Notes: a model not told the origin generated them from the letters alone. Shown: positions 53,560-64,000, counted from the stretch's first letter. The stretch: 64,000 nucleotides of DNA from Lepus europaeus (GCF_033115175.1 NC_084831.1:48206002-48270001), one strand, 5' to 3'. Program-made: numbers and translations.

Positions 53560-54420
53560 CTATTATTATCGTTACGATTGTTAAACTAATTATAGCAATT
53601 ATTATTCCCACGGAGGTTCTGTTATTAGCCCAAGATCCCATGGGAAGCCTCCCACCCTGCCATTAAGCACAGGGAGGAACTCACGGCATTTCAAAGACTC
53701 ACACTGTTGGATGCAGAAATATCCCACAAGCAGGTATCGTGTGCTGTGTTCAGCCTTCCAGGGACACTGCCAACCCACACTGGCTGGACTCTGCTTTCCA
53801 GGTACTGCAGCTCGTTTCACGGTACCCCAGTGCAAGCAGCACTTGCCAAGGCTTTCCAGAGGCACAGTTTGCATTTATTTTGTTTAATTCTTACATTATG
53901 TCTCAGCCTCCTCCTAAATGCATTTGTTTGCAAAAAGAGCCACGAGGGAAAGTTCAGCCCACAAATAAGAATATAATTATTTCACAGTTTAACAGTGCCT
54001 GGGCGTCACCCGGGTATTCACCGGTGCTCCATGATCCAATTGTCTCTCCTTCAAGACCACATTTAATAGGATAAACAATCTCTGCTAAATGCAATAAACA
54101 TGAACCTGGGCTGTCATCTCCATAATCAACTCAAATTTCCCATTAGAAACAGTGGCTGTGATTGAGAATCAGGATTTAATTTGGCATCACTGGCTTCCGT
54201 GCACGACTGTAGGCTAGGTGGGAGCTTCCCCCTCAACCAAAGACAACACTTCATCCCAATCTCCAGGGAACCTTAAAAGAAGATAGATTATAACTCAAGA
54301 AAATTATACAGCCGTGCTATAATGAAAGAGATAAAACCTTATTGGATTAGCCTGTTGAAATAATAGCAGACAGCAAAGCAATAATATTAAGCCAAACAAG
54401 GGCCCAGACCCATCAACCCG
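53560..54420. other. AT-rich, repeat-poor intergenic block
   Basis: No SINE, LINE or LTR is recognised. There are many ATTA/TAAT motifs and long stretches without simple repeats, the texture of a conserved non-coding block. That is an impression without a comparison. Confidence 0.3.
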
Positions 54421-55489
54421 ATAGTGGGGAACATGGGATGAAGGATGCAGAGCAAAGTCACCAAGCTTCTTGCAACCACCCCTGGGCAGTGACACAGTGA
54501 CAAAGCAGCTCCTCCAGTGTTTTGTTTGTTTGTTTGTTTGTTTTTTGGTTGATCCAATTTCAGAAAGGAGCTTGGGTCTGATAGGTGAGTGTCAGGGACC
54601 CAAGCTTTGGTGTCATGGTGGTGCTAAAGTCTCAGCATCAAACCCAGCATCAAACTCCAAGTAGATGAGTTGGCAGAAAACAAATGGGTTTAAAGTGAAC
54701 AGGGAGAATCAATTACTTTTGAATCGACTACGTGCTCTGAGATTTCAGTTCAACAAATTCATCTGAAGTTCTTCAATCAGACAAGAAGTGCCCAAGAGCA
54801 AGGAAAATCTTGAGAGGTTGTAACAGAGGGTAAGGCAGGAGGGAAATGGGGCTTTCGTGCCCACTTGACGATCTAACAAATAAAATATTTTGATTTTCGG
54901 TGATCTGGAGATCAACTGACTTCTTATTCTCTTCAATCCCTTTTCCCGTGCTTCCCCCAAATGGGAACTGCATAACAGCTTGAGTGAGCTGCCGTCCCCA
55001 AGTGCAGCTCCCCACAGCAGAATGTACAACATCCAAGGGAATAGTGGGGGGAATGGAGGGCACACAGCTCCTCCGCCAGCCGGCTGAAATTTTCCTTGCC
55101 GTGCCTTCTCTGCCACGACCTTCTCTGTCTGTGTAAAACTTTCTCTAGTGCAGTGATCTGTCTCCCTGACTCTTATCTCCAACTTAGGATCTTCCTTGGG
55201 CACCCACACAAGCGCCTTCTTTGTTAAACCCCACAGTTACCCTGTGCCCCACCACCTCTGCTCCAGACATGTGCAGCCACAGCCTTCCTCCGTGTAGTAT
55301 CAGAGGCACTGGGGCGGATCAGGACCCCGCCTCCTCAGGAGACAGTGGGTGGAGATGGGTCAGTAACACACACACACACAGAGTTCTTTCTGTCACCTTT
55401 TCTTTCAGGAAAAATGTGTCGTTCATCAGATGCCCATTGATCAAGAGCTGGGAGGGCATCATTGGTAGGAGTTCAGAACTCCAGAGTCT

Positions 55490-55695
55490 GAGCTTGCAAC
55501 CCAGCTGGACCACTTTCCAATGCCACCAGCCCGTGGCGAGTCACCCAACTGTGCTAAGCCGCAGTCCCCACAGCTGTTTAACTGGGCTCATAAGAGCGTC
55601 TGCCTTATAAGATTGTGACAAGGATGCAATGGATTAGCACCCTGAAAGGGTGGCTGGTGCAAAGCAAGCACCCAGGAAACATTAGCTGCTCTTGT
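55490..55695 (+). repeat. MIR-like fragment
   Basis: GGACCACTTTCCAATGCCAC, GGCGAGTCACCCAACTGTGC and ACAAGGATGCAATGGATTAG follow the MIR pattern. Confidence 0.5.
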
Positions 55696-55904
55696 TATTG
55701 AACAAGACCAGGTGCTCATCAAGCAGAGGACAACTTACTCTCTCTCCATTACTTCATTTTTAGAAGCCGACTCTGTCAGCCACTGCTAGGTAGTGGGACT
55801 ACCCTTCAGCAACTTCCAAGAAGGCATTTAAAGAAGGCTGGGAGTTACTGTGAGTGCAACACCATTGTAGAGTGAGCACAGTGAGATCTGCCAACAGGAT
55901 GAAG

Positions 55905-56145
55905 CCCTTAAGGAACACCTAGTCTTTATTTAACTTATTATTTACTCAAATGGACACTCATTTTATAAACCATCATAGTTATGCTAAATGGCTCCCATGG
56001 CACTGCCTACTGCATTTGGGCCAGCCCAGCAGGAGCTGATGCGGGGATGAGCTGGCCAGAATTCATGGCGGGGGGTGGGGGTGGGGACTCAGAGCTCTCA
56101 CCCTGTGCAGCCCACCCATATTATCGGCTAGAAGCAATCGCTTCC
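55905..56145 (-). other. C8B: Putative C8B 3' UTR
   Basis: Non-coding sequence downstream of the C8B stop on the minus strand, up to about 20 nt past the first AATAAA (complement of 55925-55930). The cleavage point is inferred. Confidence 0.5.
55925..55930 (-). promoter_or_regulatory. Candidate C8B polyadenylation signal AATAAA
   Basis: TTTATT on the plus strand reads AATAAA in the C8B direction, 216 nt after the stop codon. No other canonical hexamer lies closer to the stop. Confidence 0.55.
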
Positions 56146-56297
56146 CTAACAGGCCAGTGTCTCTGAAGCAGGGCCAGAGCAGGGGCTCCCCCCGTTTTGA
56201 GGAGCTGGATTGTTACACTGCCGCTGTCTTGTTTTCTGTCCTCCAGAGCATGAAGACCAGCGAGACCAGCAACTCCACTTCCCATCGATGGGGACGT
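56146..56297 (-). CDS. C8B: C8B terminal coding exon (C-terminal TSP1 module)
   Basis: The exon finishes the split Asn codon and encodes 49 residues, [16 protein letters not shown] to SETLAC, then TAG (complement of 56146-56148). WSCWSRW holds the TSP1 WxxW motifs. Cysteines at exon residues 9, 16, 27, 39 and 49 match the C8A terminal exon exactly, and both exons are 152 nt. The acceptor is TTATTTTTTTATAG. Human C8 beta has one extra C-terminal Ser. Confidence 0.95.
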
Positions 56298-58636
56298 CTA
56301 TAAAAAAATAAGCCAACAGACATCAGTTAGCCCTTATCATAGTCTCGTGCCCCACAGGGTAGAGTGAGGAGTATAAGCCAAAAGGCTTGGGGACGCTGAA
56401 TCTCTGATCTCCCCTCTCCAATCACTGTCTTCTTTCTGGCCGTTGTTCCTGTCGCACTCCCTTCTTCCACAGGGCCCTTGCACACACTGTTCCTCTTGTC
56501 TAGAACACTCTTCCCTCCTTCATTCCTCTGATAATTACTATTCAACTTCCAGTTCTCACTAAAAATGTTATTTCCTCAGGGAACGTCCCTCTGCCTCCTA
56601 ACTCTCCCTTCATTCTCCAGCATCTTGTTCCAGACATGCGCAGTTTTTATAATTGAAACTTCAAATTCATTTCCAAACATCAAACGGTATTGGTCTTCTC
56701 TTCTACAGGGCAAGCTCCATGACAACAGCGATTCTATCTGGTTTGTTTACCACTGAACCCCAGCATCTGGGCTGGCCCATGGGAGGCTGTCAGTAAGCAG
56801 CTAGTGAATGAATGAGTGAATGAACGAATAACTGAATGAATGAATGAATGAATGGCTTCCCAGCTACAGGCTGCAGGGTGGTGCACTGCTTCTCAGACTA
56901 TGAAATGGGAGGTGTGTCGTCTGCCATGAGTGCGGTGTGCTTTCAGTGAGGTGCCGACCAACACTGGTGCTCTCTGTCCCCTGCCAGGTGCCTTTTGCTT
57001 GAGGTTGTTGATGACATTGGCAAACAATCAAGTTACTTCCGTCTTGAGATAACACATGTCTGGCTTGGTCACTAGCTCTCCGTGTAACTCTGGGTGAATT
57101 AGTAGTGTGAATGGGTTTGCTCATTTGTAGCATGACAGTGGGCGGTTTCCAGGGTCTCCTCCCAGCAGTTCTGGATTTCACACTAGGGCAGATCACCGGG
57201 GTCCAGGACATATGGGAGGAGAGGCAGAAGACGCCCTTGAGGGCAGAGGGAGCTGCCTTAAAATCAAAGCAGTGCAGTTAGACTCACTGCCCCTGAACCT
57301 GACTTCCTAGACTTGCTCACTGTGTGACCATTGGGCAATTTAGTAACCCATTAAACATCAGTTTCTTCATCCATAAAGTGGGACTATCAATAGTATCTAT
57401 TTCCTGGGGTTATCGTGAAAATGAAAGGATCTGGTGCGTGTAAAAAACAAAGTAACCAGTGCTTACTATACTTTTACAATGTGTCTAGTGTTAATTTAAG
57501 TACATATTTCATCACAATCTCAGGATAACTCTGAGGTGGTTACATGATCATCTTCACTTAACAAGTGCAGAAATTGAGGCACCAAAAGGTCAAAACGTGC
57601 TTGCTCAAGGTCACAGTATTAAATGATAGAGGAGAATGAGCTTGGTCCAGCGCTCAGGTTACTCTTGGGATAACTTCCCCTCATATCAAAGTACCTCGTT
57701 TGAGTCTCAACACCTATGATTTTCAAGACAGCCTCCTGCTAAAGCATCCTGAAAGGCAGCAGGTGATGGCTCAAGTACTCAGGTCCCTGCCTCCCATGTG
57801 GGAGACCTGGATGGGGCTTTGGGTTCCTGGCTCTGGCCTGGCACAGCCTTGGCTGTTGAAGGCATTTAAAGAGTAAACCATTGGATGGGAAGATCCCTCT
57901 GTGTCTCTTTGCCCCTCTGCCTTTCAAATAAAAATGCAAATAAGTTTAAAAAATTCTAAATGATGGAGAAGAAATTTGAACCCACACTTAGTCCAAGCAC
58001 TCAGCAAGGTGCCCAGAAAAGAAAAAAATTGACAATAAATGTTTGCTCCTTTATTGGGCATGCCACTTCTATCTTTAAGGTATCACCAAAAAAAAAATCA
58101 CAGAGAGAAATGAAAGCAGGAGAAAGGGGAGAGGCTGAAACTCCTGGATAATAAACTGGCCAAAGATCTGTGAGCTCTGGAAGGGACGTTGTGATAGTCT
58201 AGCCTTCCACTCATTATTTCAACACAAGAGTGTGTAACTGGGCAGCAACCGTGCTGTGCCCCGGGGACACAGAAGTAAATGGCTCATGATCCCTACTCAC
58301 AGACACAGGGAAGAGAGACACACACAGAAGCCCAACACAGCAGCATAACAAAGGTAAGAGTGGCAGATCCAGGGGCCAGCATTGTGGTGCCATGGGTTAA
58401 GCTGCCTCCTACCATGCTGGCATCCCGTTTCGGAGTACCTGTTCGAGTTCCAGCTGCCCTACTTCCGACCCAGCATGCCTGCTAACGTACCTGAGAGAGT
58501 AGTAGAGGATGGCTCATGTACTAGTGTCCCTGCCACCCACGTGGGATACTCAGATGGAGTTTTGGCACCTTGTTTTGGCCTGGCTCAGCCCTGGCTGTTG
58601 CAGCCATTTAAGGAATGAACCAGTAGATGGAAAATA

Positions 58637-58684
<48 letters not shown>

Positions 58685-60768
58685 TCTCTGCCCTTCAAAC
58701 AAACAAACAAACAAATAAATAAGAGTGGGAAAGCCAAATTCAAAGTTTCATGGGCACCCACATGGGCACCCAATGAGTAATATAATTCCACTTAACTATG
58801 GGGTGGGTGTGTAGCAGCTAGAGGGATTTTTACAGACGAATGATTTTGTGCTGGTTTTTGAGGGCCGAATAGGAGTTTGCTACCTAAAAAAAGAAGGCAG
58901 TCATTCCTGAATGCCATGCATGGATGGCCCTGTATAAAGAAGCACCCTTAGCTGTGAAAATAATTCAAGACAAAACCAGCATCCAGGAAGGATCTCCCGC
59001 ATCACAGTGTTGAGCCCCCTACTCCACACTGACACCTTGTTCATAATCTTCGCAATCATTTGCTGGATTTCCCCAACTCCTGAAGATTCCTTACTTTTCC
59101 GAGAGGTGATCTCACAGGCTGAGCCCTGGAATCCAACAGGACAGATGCAGTCACAGCGTGATCCTGAGAAGACAAGGCAGAGAGAGTGAACACACACACA
59201 CACACACATCAAGCAAATAACTCCTGGAGCCCAACCATGTACTTCACTGCATTTCCATCAGGTTAAAGCAAAGCAAACAGGTAGATGAGTGCTTTGAAAT
59301 AAGCAGATCCAGTGCCAAGGATATCTACTCCTTTCTGGGGCATCCTTTGCTCATGAGAGAGTTTGTAGTGCTGCTGTGGGGGAACTACATGGGGTTGTTG
59401 AGGAAATTTACTGGTTAGCTGACACGTGACTCATGCCTATAAGATTTCAGGGTCAGAAGCTACATCAATGGTCACTGACATGAGTGGTCATTGATGCTCT
59501 CCTTCACCTTAAGTGATTCCTAGCCTACCCTTGGCTAGGAATACCTCTGGGAATGGGGAAATCACTACTCTTGATGTCTCATCCTGCCTTGGCCTGTTGT
59601 GATCGTGTTCATCTGTAATTTGTCACCTTAGAGCCTCTCCCACCGGGTCCACAGGGACTCCCTTTATAGGACTGTCCCTCACAGATCAGGCCCAGGAAGC
59701 CTGGGAACCCCAATCTCTGCCTCCATATTCTCCCTTACATCCACGCTGCAGCCTCAGGGGGAGCCCGGCTTCTAGGTCCAAATGTCACACCGGGTAAGGG
59801 GAATGTCAGCCATCCTAGATCGAAATCTGGGCATGATGAGTTGACCCTACTTCCCATGGAACTGACACTCCAGTAGGGGTCATTGGGCTTTTGGCACAAC
59901 ATCCACGCCCTACAGTCTCACTATGTCTGCTTGGGTCATATCCACTCTGTGCGAGAAGCCAGAGATACAGTTCTGTGTCCCATTCTGGCAACAGGAATCT
60001 TTCTCCCTGAGAACACCTTTGTCTCAGCTCTACTGTGCTCGCTCTGGCTGTGTGGACTCTGCCCTGACTCTAGCTGGCTCCCTGGGTTGGGACTTGCTAT
60101 AACCAGAGGCTCCTTATGCCCAGCTTTGGGTGCTGCACGAGACTCTTCATCACTCTTGTAAGCCCATCACAATGGGAGTTCCCAGGCCTCCACCCCTTCC
60201 AGGGTACCCTGTCCACGGAGTGACCCTGGATATGACCCTCGAAGTCAGCTGTCAAGTTCTACAGGCCCATTCTTTCTGCCACCCCTAAATCTTACAATGT
60301 ATCAGTCAGGAAGCACACAGAGGGTTTCTTCTGCTCAGCCCTTGCCTTTGACCAGGAGGTACTAATTCCCTGAGTCTATCCCAACACCTGTTGCAGACCA
60401 CATGCTCTCAGCCTCCTACTGTCCTCAGCATGGAGCTAGCACCCATTGCTAGCTCAGGTCCCAGGACTTGGGCATCTTGGCAACCAGAGTGCTATCTGCT
60501 GGTGACCTACATGCTGACTCCTTGGGAAATAGAAGTGGGCAAATGGTTGACGTCAGAGGCAGCCTCCTCCAGATGGTGGCTCTGCAAGAGCCAGCGGCTG
60601 CCTGGAAGTGGTACCTTTCTGGACAGGGACTCCGTTCCCTTGGCAGGGAGCACAGCGGCAGGGGCTGACTTCCCCCTGGAACTCCTCCAGTGCTTGCCTC
60701 ATGTTCTGCTTCACTGTGCTAGAATAGGCAACATCTGTGGCTGTCACCAGTTCATACAGAGGCTCCAC
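56146..60768 (-). CDS. C8B: Complement component C8 beta chain, 3' part (three coding exons)
   Basis: C8 beta is the C8 subunit that docks onto C5b-7 in the membrane attack complex; it is secreted from liver. Joining 60768-60615, 59163-59095 and 56297-56146 on the minus strand gives 375 nt, 124 residues plus TAG, with phases 1 and 1 at the two internal junctions. The fragment holds the last MACPF helix ([12 protein letters not shown]...ALEEF), the EGF-like module ([21 protein letters not shown]) and the C-terminal TSP1 module ([11 protein letters not shown]). These match human C8 beta closely. The human protein is about 591 residues and ends TLDCS; this one ends TLAC then stop. Upstream exons lie beyond 64000. 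All introns seen are GT-AG. The gene is convergent with C8A, with about 17.9 kb between the two stop codons. Confidence 0.95.
56430..56800 (+). repeat. L2-like fragment
   Basis: TGTCTAGAACACTCTTCCCTC, CAGGGAACGTCCCTCTGCC and CAAGCTCCATGACAACAGCG resemble the L2 3' end. Confidence 0.6.
57725..57945 (+). mobile_element. 5'-truncated old C-SINE
   Basis: GAAAGGCAGCAGGTGATGGC, GGGAGACCTGGATGGGGC and a CTTTCAAATAAAAATGC tail. Confidence 0.8.
58369..58722 (+). mobile_element. C-SINE with long CT tract
   Basis: GGGGCCAGCATTGTGGTGCC head, CT repeat at about 58640-58690 and CAAACAAACAAATAAAT tail. TAAGAGTGG on both sides is a possible target duplication. Confidence 0.9.
59095..59163 (-). CDS. C8B: C8B coding exon (second half of EGF module, symmetric 69 nt)
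   Basis: A 69-nt exon encodes (G)[13 protein letters not shown] to CEITSRK plus one base of a split Asn codon. The acceptor is GTCTTCTCAG, with a tract of 9 to 10 TG units 26 nt upstream of the exon. The donor is AAAA|GTAAGG. The exon is phase 1 on both sides (23 codons), so it could be skipped without a frameshift, but that would remove half of the EGF disulfides. Confidence 0.94.
59164..60614 (-). other. C8B: C8B intron inside the EGF module
   Basis: A GT-AG phase-1 intron between the two EGF exons, absent from the paralogous C8A exon. It contains a CA/TG microsatellite at 59190-59208. No mobile element is recognised. Confidence 0.85.
59190..59208. repeat. CA/TG microsatellite beside a C8B acceptor
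   Basis: 19 nt of alternating AC on the plus strand, TG in the C8B direction, ending 26 nt before the 69-nt exon. Confidence 0.95.
60615..60768 (-). CDS. C8B: C8B coding exon (last MACPF helix and first half of EGF module)
   Basis: A 154-nt exon starts in phase 0 after acceptor CTTCCCAG and encodes [16 protein letters not shown] to NGVPVQK plus one base of a split Gly codon. The donor is AAAG|GTACCA. Cysteines at exon residues 37, 39 and 42 line up one for one with the C8A exon at 33735. The long plus-strand frame across this region is only an antisense shadow. Confidence 0.95.
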
Positions 60769-62050
60769 CTGGGAAGGGAGGAAAAGCAGTTATTTCAAAA
60801 GAAAACACCCGGCAAATGGAAGTGTAAAGTCAGGCCACACAGGGATGGGCAGGGAGTTGGCACCCAGAGACCACAGGTGGGTTCACATGGAATTGAATGG
60901 CTGCTACAGCACATAGATTCATGCCCCATCCACTCTCTTGTCTTCATCTGCCCAATATATGCAAATTAGCCCATTCCAGTTCAGGTCAACAAACTCTTAC
61001 TGAATGTCTACTAACTGCTAAGCATTAAGCATAAATAATGAATAGGGTAAAATTCCAAGTCTCAAGCACATCCACAGATGGTTCTAGACTGTCCTCAGAT
61101 TGAAATGTTTCAGCTTATGATTCTTCTACTTCCATTGTACAACGATGGGAAAGTGATGTGCATTCAACAGAAGCTGCACGTCAAGTGTTGAATTTCGGTC
61201 TTTTCCCAGGGGAGAGCTGTGCTGTAGGATACTCTCCTGGGATGCTGGACAGCAACTGTGAGCCACAGCTTGGGATGAGGTCCATGATGATGAGAAAGAG
61301 CAGCCCACTCGCAGGGGCTCGTCTTTGATGTTGTGTATTCAATGCATTCAATGCATTTTCAGCTTATGATATTTTCTACTTAGGAAGTCGCATAACCCAA
61401 GTTGAGGGGCATCAGTACAGCCCAGTGACTTGCAGCAAGAGAAAGCAGAGAGAGGAGCAGATGATAGAAGAGAAGACTGGATGATAACTCTGTATTTTGT
61501 GGGGCAGAAGAGGTGATTTGCTCTCACCTCTTTCAAAGTACTTCAGGAGTACTGTCCTACCATCATTATGCCTCCAAACCCAGGAAAGAATTTTGCATCA
61601 TCCAAGAATGAATCTCTTCCTGACCTCCAAAGACCCAGGACACCTTCCCTCCTTCCCTCCATCAAACACACAGGATACTGTGTGTACCACCCATCTGATG
61701 CAAATTATATGTTTTCATTGCTTCTTTATAGTCATTCAATTCTGTTAATGTGTAGAAGTCTCTCTTTTCCTTCCTTTCTTAGATTGTAAGCTCCTGGAGA
61801 GCAGAACTATGTGCTGCTCAGCTCTGTGTCTCCAGGGTCCAGCCCCAGCTTAGTGAATGAAGAGGATGAATGGGTGAAGGGGAACATAAGCCCTCATGGG
61901 TGCAATGGCAGCAAGTATGGAGGAGAAGGCAGGCTGTCAGTAATGCAGGAGCAGAAAAAACAGATGCTGGTAGCTCACTGGATGTGCCAGCATTGAAGAG
62001 GGAGAAGCCACAAATGGATGTGGTGTCATTTGTAGGTTAGAAAAACCAGA

Positions 62051-62360
62051 GGGGGTTGGCGTGGTGGCATAGCAGGTAAAGCCGCTGCCTGCAGTGCCAG
62101 AATCCCATATGGGTACCAGTTCTAGTACCAGCTGCTCCACTTCCTATCTAACACTCTGATATGGCCTGGGAAGGCAGTAGAAGATGGCCCAAGTGGTTGG
62201 GCCCCTGCACCCACGTGGGAGACCAGGAAGAAGCTCCTGGCTCATGGCTTCAGGTCGACTCAAATCTGGCCATTGCAGCCATTTGGGGAGTGAACCAATG
62301 GATGAAAGCCCCCCCTACCTCCCTGTAACTCTTTCAAATAAATAAATCTAAAAAAAGAAA
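62051..62360 (+). mobile_element. C-SINE
   Basis: GGGGTTGGCGTGGTGGCATAG head, GGGAGACCAGGAAGAAGC and AAATAAATAAATC tail. Confidence 0.9.
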
Positions 62361-62406
62361 ACAAGAGGCACAGTCCAAAAAAGTAGTTAAAAATGATGTT
62401 CAGCTC

Positions 62407-62664
62407 TGTGACTGGCATTGTGCTGTAGCAGATTAAGCTGTCACCTACGACAGCAGGATCCCACATCACAGCATCAGTTCAAGTCCCAGCTGTTCCACTT
62501 CCAATCCAGTGCTCTGCTAATGTACCTGGAAAAGCAGCAGAAGACCTGCATGCTTGGGCTCTTGCTACACACATGGGAGACCTGAATGGAGTTCCAGGAT
62601 CCTAGCTTCTGCCTTGCCCAATCCTGGCTGTTGCAGCCTTTTAGGGAAGGAACCAGCAGATTGA

Positions 62665-62703
<39 letters not shown>

Positions 62704-62740
62704 GCTCTGCCTTTCAAAGAAATGAGTGAGTCAAAGAAAA
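62407..62740 (+). mobile_element. C-SINE with adjacent GGA microsatellite
   Basis: GTGACTGGCATTGTGCTGTAG head, a CT repeat at about 62670-62700, then an A-rich end running into GGA repeats. Confidence 0.88.
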
Positions 62741-62742
62741 AA

Positions 62743-62790
62743 AGGAGGAGGAGGAGGAGGAGGAGGAGGAGGAAGGAGGAGGAAGAGAAA
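62743..62790. repeat. GGA/GAA microsatellite
   Basis: About 12 GGA units followed by GAAGGAGG and AGAAAAGAAG. Confidence 0.9.
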
Positions 62791-63511
62791 AGAAGAAGTA
62801 GTCAGCTTTTCTTGGCTGAAGTTTCAGCTCCAGGGCCAGGTTCCTCTCCAGATTTTGTTTGCGATCCTGCCCTAAGCCAACCCTGGAGAGTTTAGGGTCT
62901 GTGTAAATGCAGGCAATCATGCCTAATAGAAGCCTCCAGTGGGAAGAAAATTGCTTCCATTTCTTAATGCGTGTGATGCTGACCTTCGCTCCAGTGGGCA
63001 AAGCAAGGCCCCTTGGTGGTCCCATTGTCTCACCGTTTTGTGGTCAATGAATTGATCCAGAGGCTGTTTGCAGAATGGTCCAGCCCCTGGCCACACAGAG
63101 GGAGGGAGTCGGGGAGGGAGGAGGGGAAGGAGGAGGGGAAACCGGCTTTACACCAAGGGCGAGCACCTCCCACAGTCTCTGCTTTCGCCCCTAGAGCACC
63201 TTGAAAGGCTGCCTTTAACCACCACGGTTTTCTCCTAACAGCACGGAGATTTGTTCCAGAGAACAGACTGAGCCAGTAGTTGAACTGCACTAAACCTCTA
63301 CGCGCTGCACGTTTCAGGAGCTGTGCGGCAGCTGACAACTGTGACCCCACTTCACCCTCACAAGGTGGCAACTGTCAGCCCCCCTTTCAGGTGAGGCTGA
63401 GTAACTTGTTCAAGGTCACACAACTCATAAGAATGGCATTGCCAGGATTCTAATCCAAAGCCTATGTATTTCCCACCAGTTAATACTAAGAACTGATAAA
63501 AACAGCCAGAC

Positions 63512-63832
63512 TGGAGCTGACGCTGTGGCGCAGTAGGTTAAGCAGCTACCTTCAGTGCTGGTATCCCATACCAGAGCACCAGTTCGAGTCTCAACCACCC
63601 TACTTCCGATCCGGCTCCCTATTAATGCACCTGGGAAGGCAGTGGGAGATGGCCCAAGTACTTGGGCCCCTGACACCCACATGAGAGACCTGGATGGAGT
63701 TCTTGGCTCCTGGCTTCAGCCTGGGCCAGCCCTGGCCATCAGTGCCTTTTGGGGAGCGAACCAGCGGATGGAAGACCTCTTTCTTTCCCTCTCTGTATAT
63801 AACTCTTTTAAATAAACACTAGAATTAAAAAA
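63512..63832 (+). mobile_element. C-SINE
   Basis: GGAGCTGACGCTGTGGCGCAG head, GGGCCCCTGACACCCACATG middle and a TTTTAAATAAAC end with a poly-A tail. Confidence 0.9.
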
Positions 63833-64000
63833 AAAGGCAAGAGATTATTCGTATTCCCAACTTCTATCCCGGGATCTCCAAGTTTCGCTGATCATGATTG
63901 GCCTTGGAATTCGGCTGCAGCTCCTCACAGCTCTGCAGCCCTCTTTCTGCAGAAGTGTGTGTGCCTGATGCTCCCGCCCTTGGCTTTGCTCTCTTTTCTT

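Larger units (their letters stand above)
44116..55904 (+). other. Intergenic stretch between C8A and C8B
   Basis: It contains C-SINEs, two MaLR LTRs, a local duplication (48101 and 49367), MIR and L2 relics and simple repeats. From about 50 to 55.9 kb it is unusually poor in young repeats. No gene is recognised. Confidence 0.6.
56298..59094 (-). other. C8B: C8B last intron
   Basis: It holds an L2-like stretch (56430-56800), a GAATGAAT-type microsatellite (56805-56850), a MIR-like fragment (57285-57440) and two C-SINEs. Confidence 0.6.
60769..64000 (-). other. C8B: C8B intron reaching the right edge
   Basis: It contains an L2-like fragment (61600-61860), three C-SINEs, a GGA microsatellite and a MIR-like fragment near 63375-63440. 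I looked for the next upstream C8B exon and did not find it. Confidence 0.65.

Noticed and set aside
60391..60969. 192-codon plus-strand frame
   Set aside because: It is antisense to the C8B exon 60768-60615, where the minus-strand protein is clearly conserved.
60769..64000. Next upstream C8B exon
   Set aside because: I searched the minus strand for the MACPF segment preceding VEPLYEL and found none; the frames at 63371-63030 and 63025-62714 do not resemble C8 beta.

Overview
This is a mammalian genomic window, almost certainly from a lagomorph (rabbit or a close relative). It is dense in tRNA-derived C-SINEs with CT-rich, AAATAAATAAATC-type tails and in L1 elements with the matching 3' UTR, and its only host genes are vertebrate ones split by large introns. 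I see no bacterial genes, CRISPR arrays, tRNA or rRNA genes.

Two host genes face each other tail to tail. On the + strand, from the left edge to about 38.2 kb, lie the last six coding exons of complement component C8 alpha (C8A): 172-372, 2270-2510, 27371-27499, 28669-28826, 33735-33957 and 38085-38236. All join in frame and give 367 C-terminal residues: most of the MACPF pore domain, the EGF-like module and the C-terminal thrombospondin (TSP1) module. On the - strand, at 56.1-60.8 kb, lie the last three coding exons of C8 beta (C8B): 60768-60615, 59163-59095 and 56297-56146, giving 124 C-terminal residues. The 5' parts of both genes lie outside the window. C8 alpha and beta are paralogous subunits of the membrane attack complex. 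Their terminal exons keep the same lengths, phases and cysteine positions, except that C8B has one extra intron inside the EGF module.

Layout: 1-2.5 kb, two C8A MACPF exons. 2.5-27.4 kb, a 24.9-kb intron with an antisense LTR, C-SINEs, MaLR LTRs, a 3.1-kb 5'-truncated L1, a local segmental duplication (9.6 and 16.1 kb) and two short L1 3' ends. 27.4-38.5 kb, the last four C8A exons, one of them using a GC donor. 38.5-55.9 kb, intergenic DNA holding a full-length L1-like element that has ORF1 but no ORF2 (39.65-44.1 kb), more SINEs, MaLR LTRs and a second local duplication with inverted flanks (48.1 and 49.4 kb). 55.9-60.8 kb, the C8B 3' end. 60.8-64 kb, C8B intron.

The most interesting signals are the ORF2-less L1 with an intact ORF1 and clean target-site duplication, a 120-codon zinc-knuckle-like ORF kept in the 3' regions of two separate L1 copies, two cases of short local segments copied into older repeats, a GC-AG intron in C8A, a TG tract just upstream of a small symmetric C8B exon, and an oestrogen-response-element-like palindrome next to an HNF1-like site in the big C8A intron. 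All alignments and identity estimates here were made by eye.
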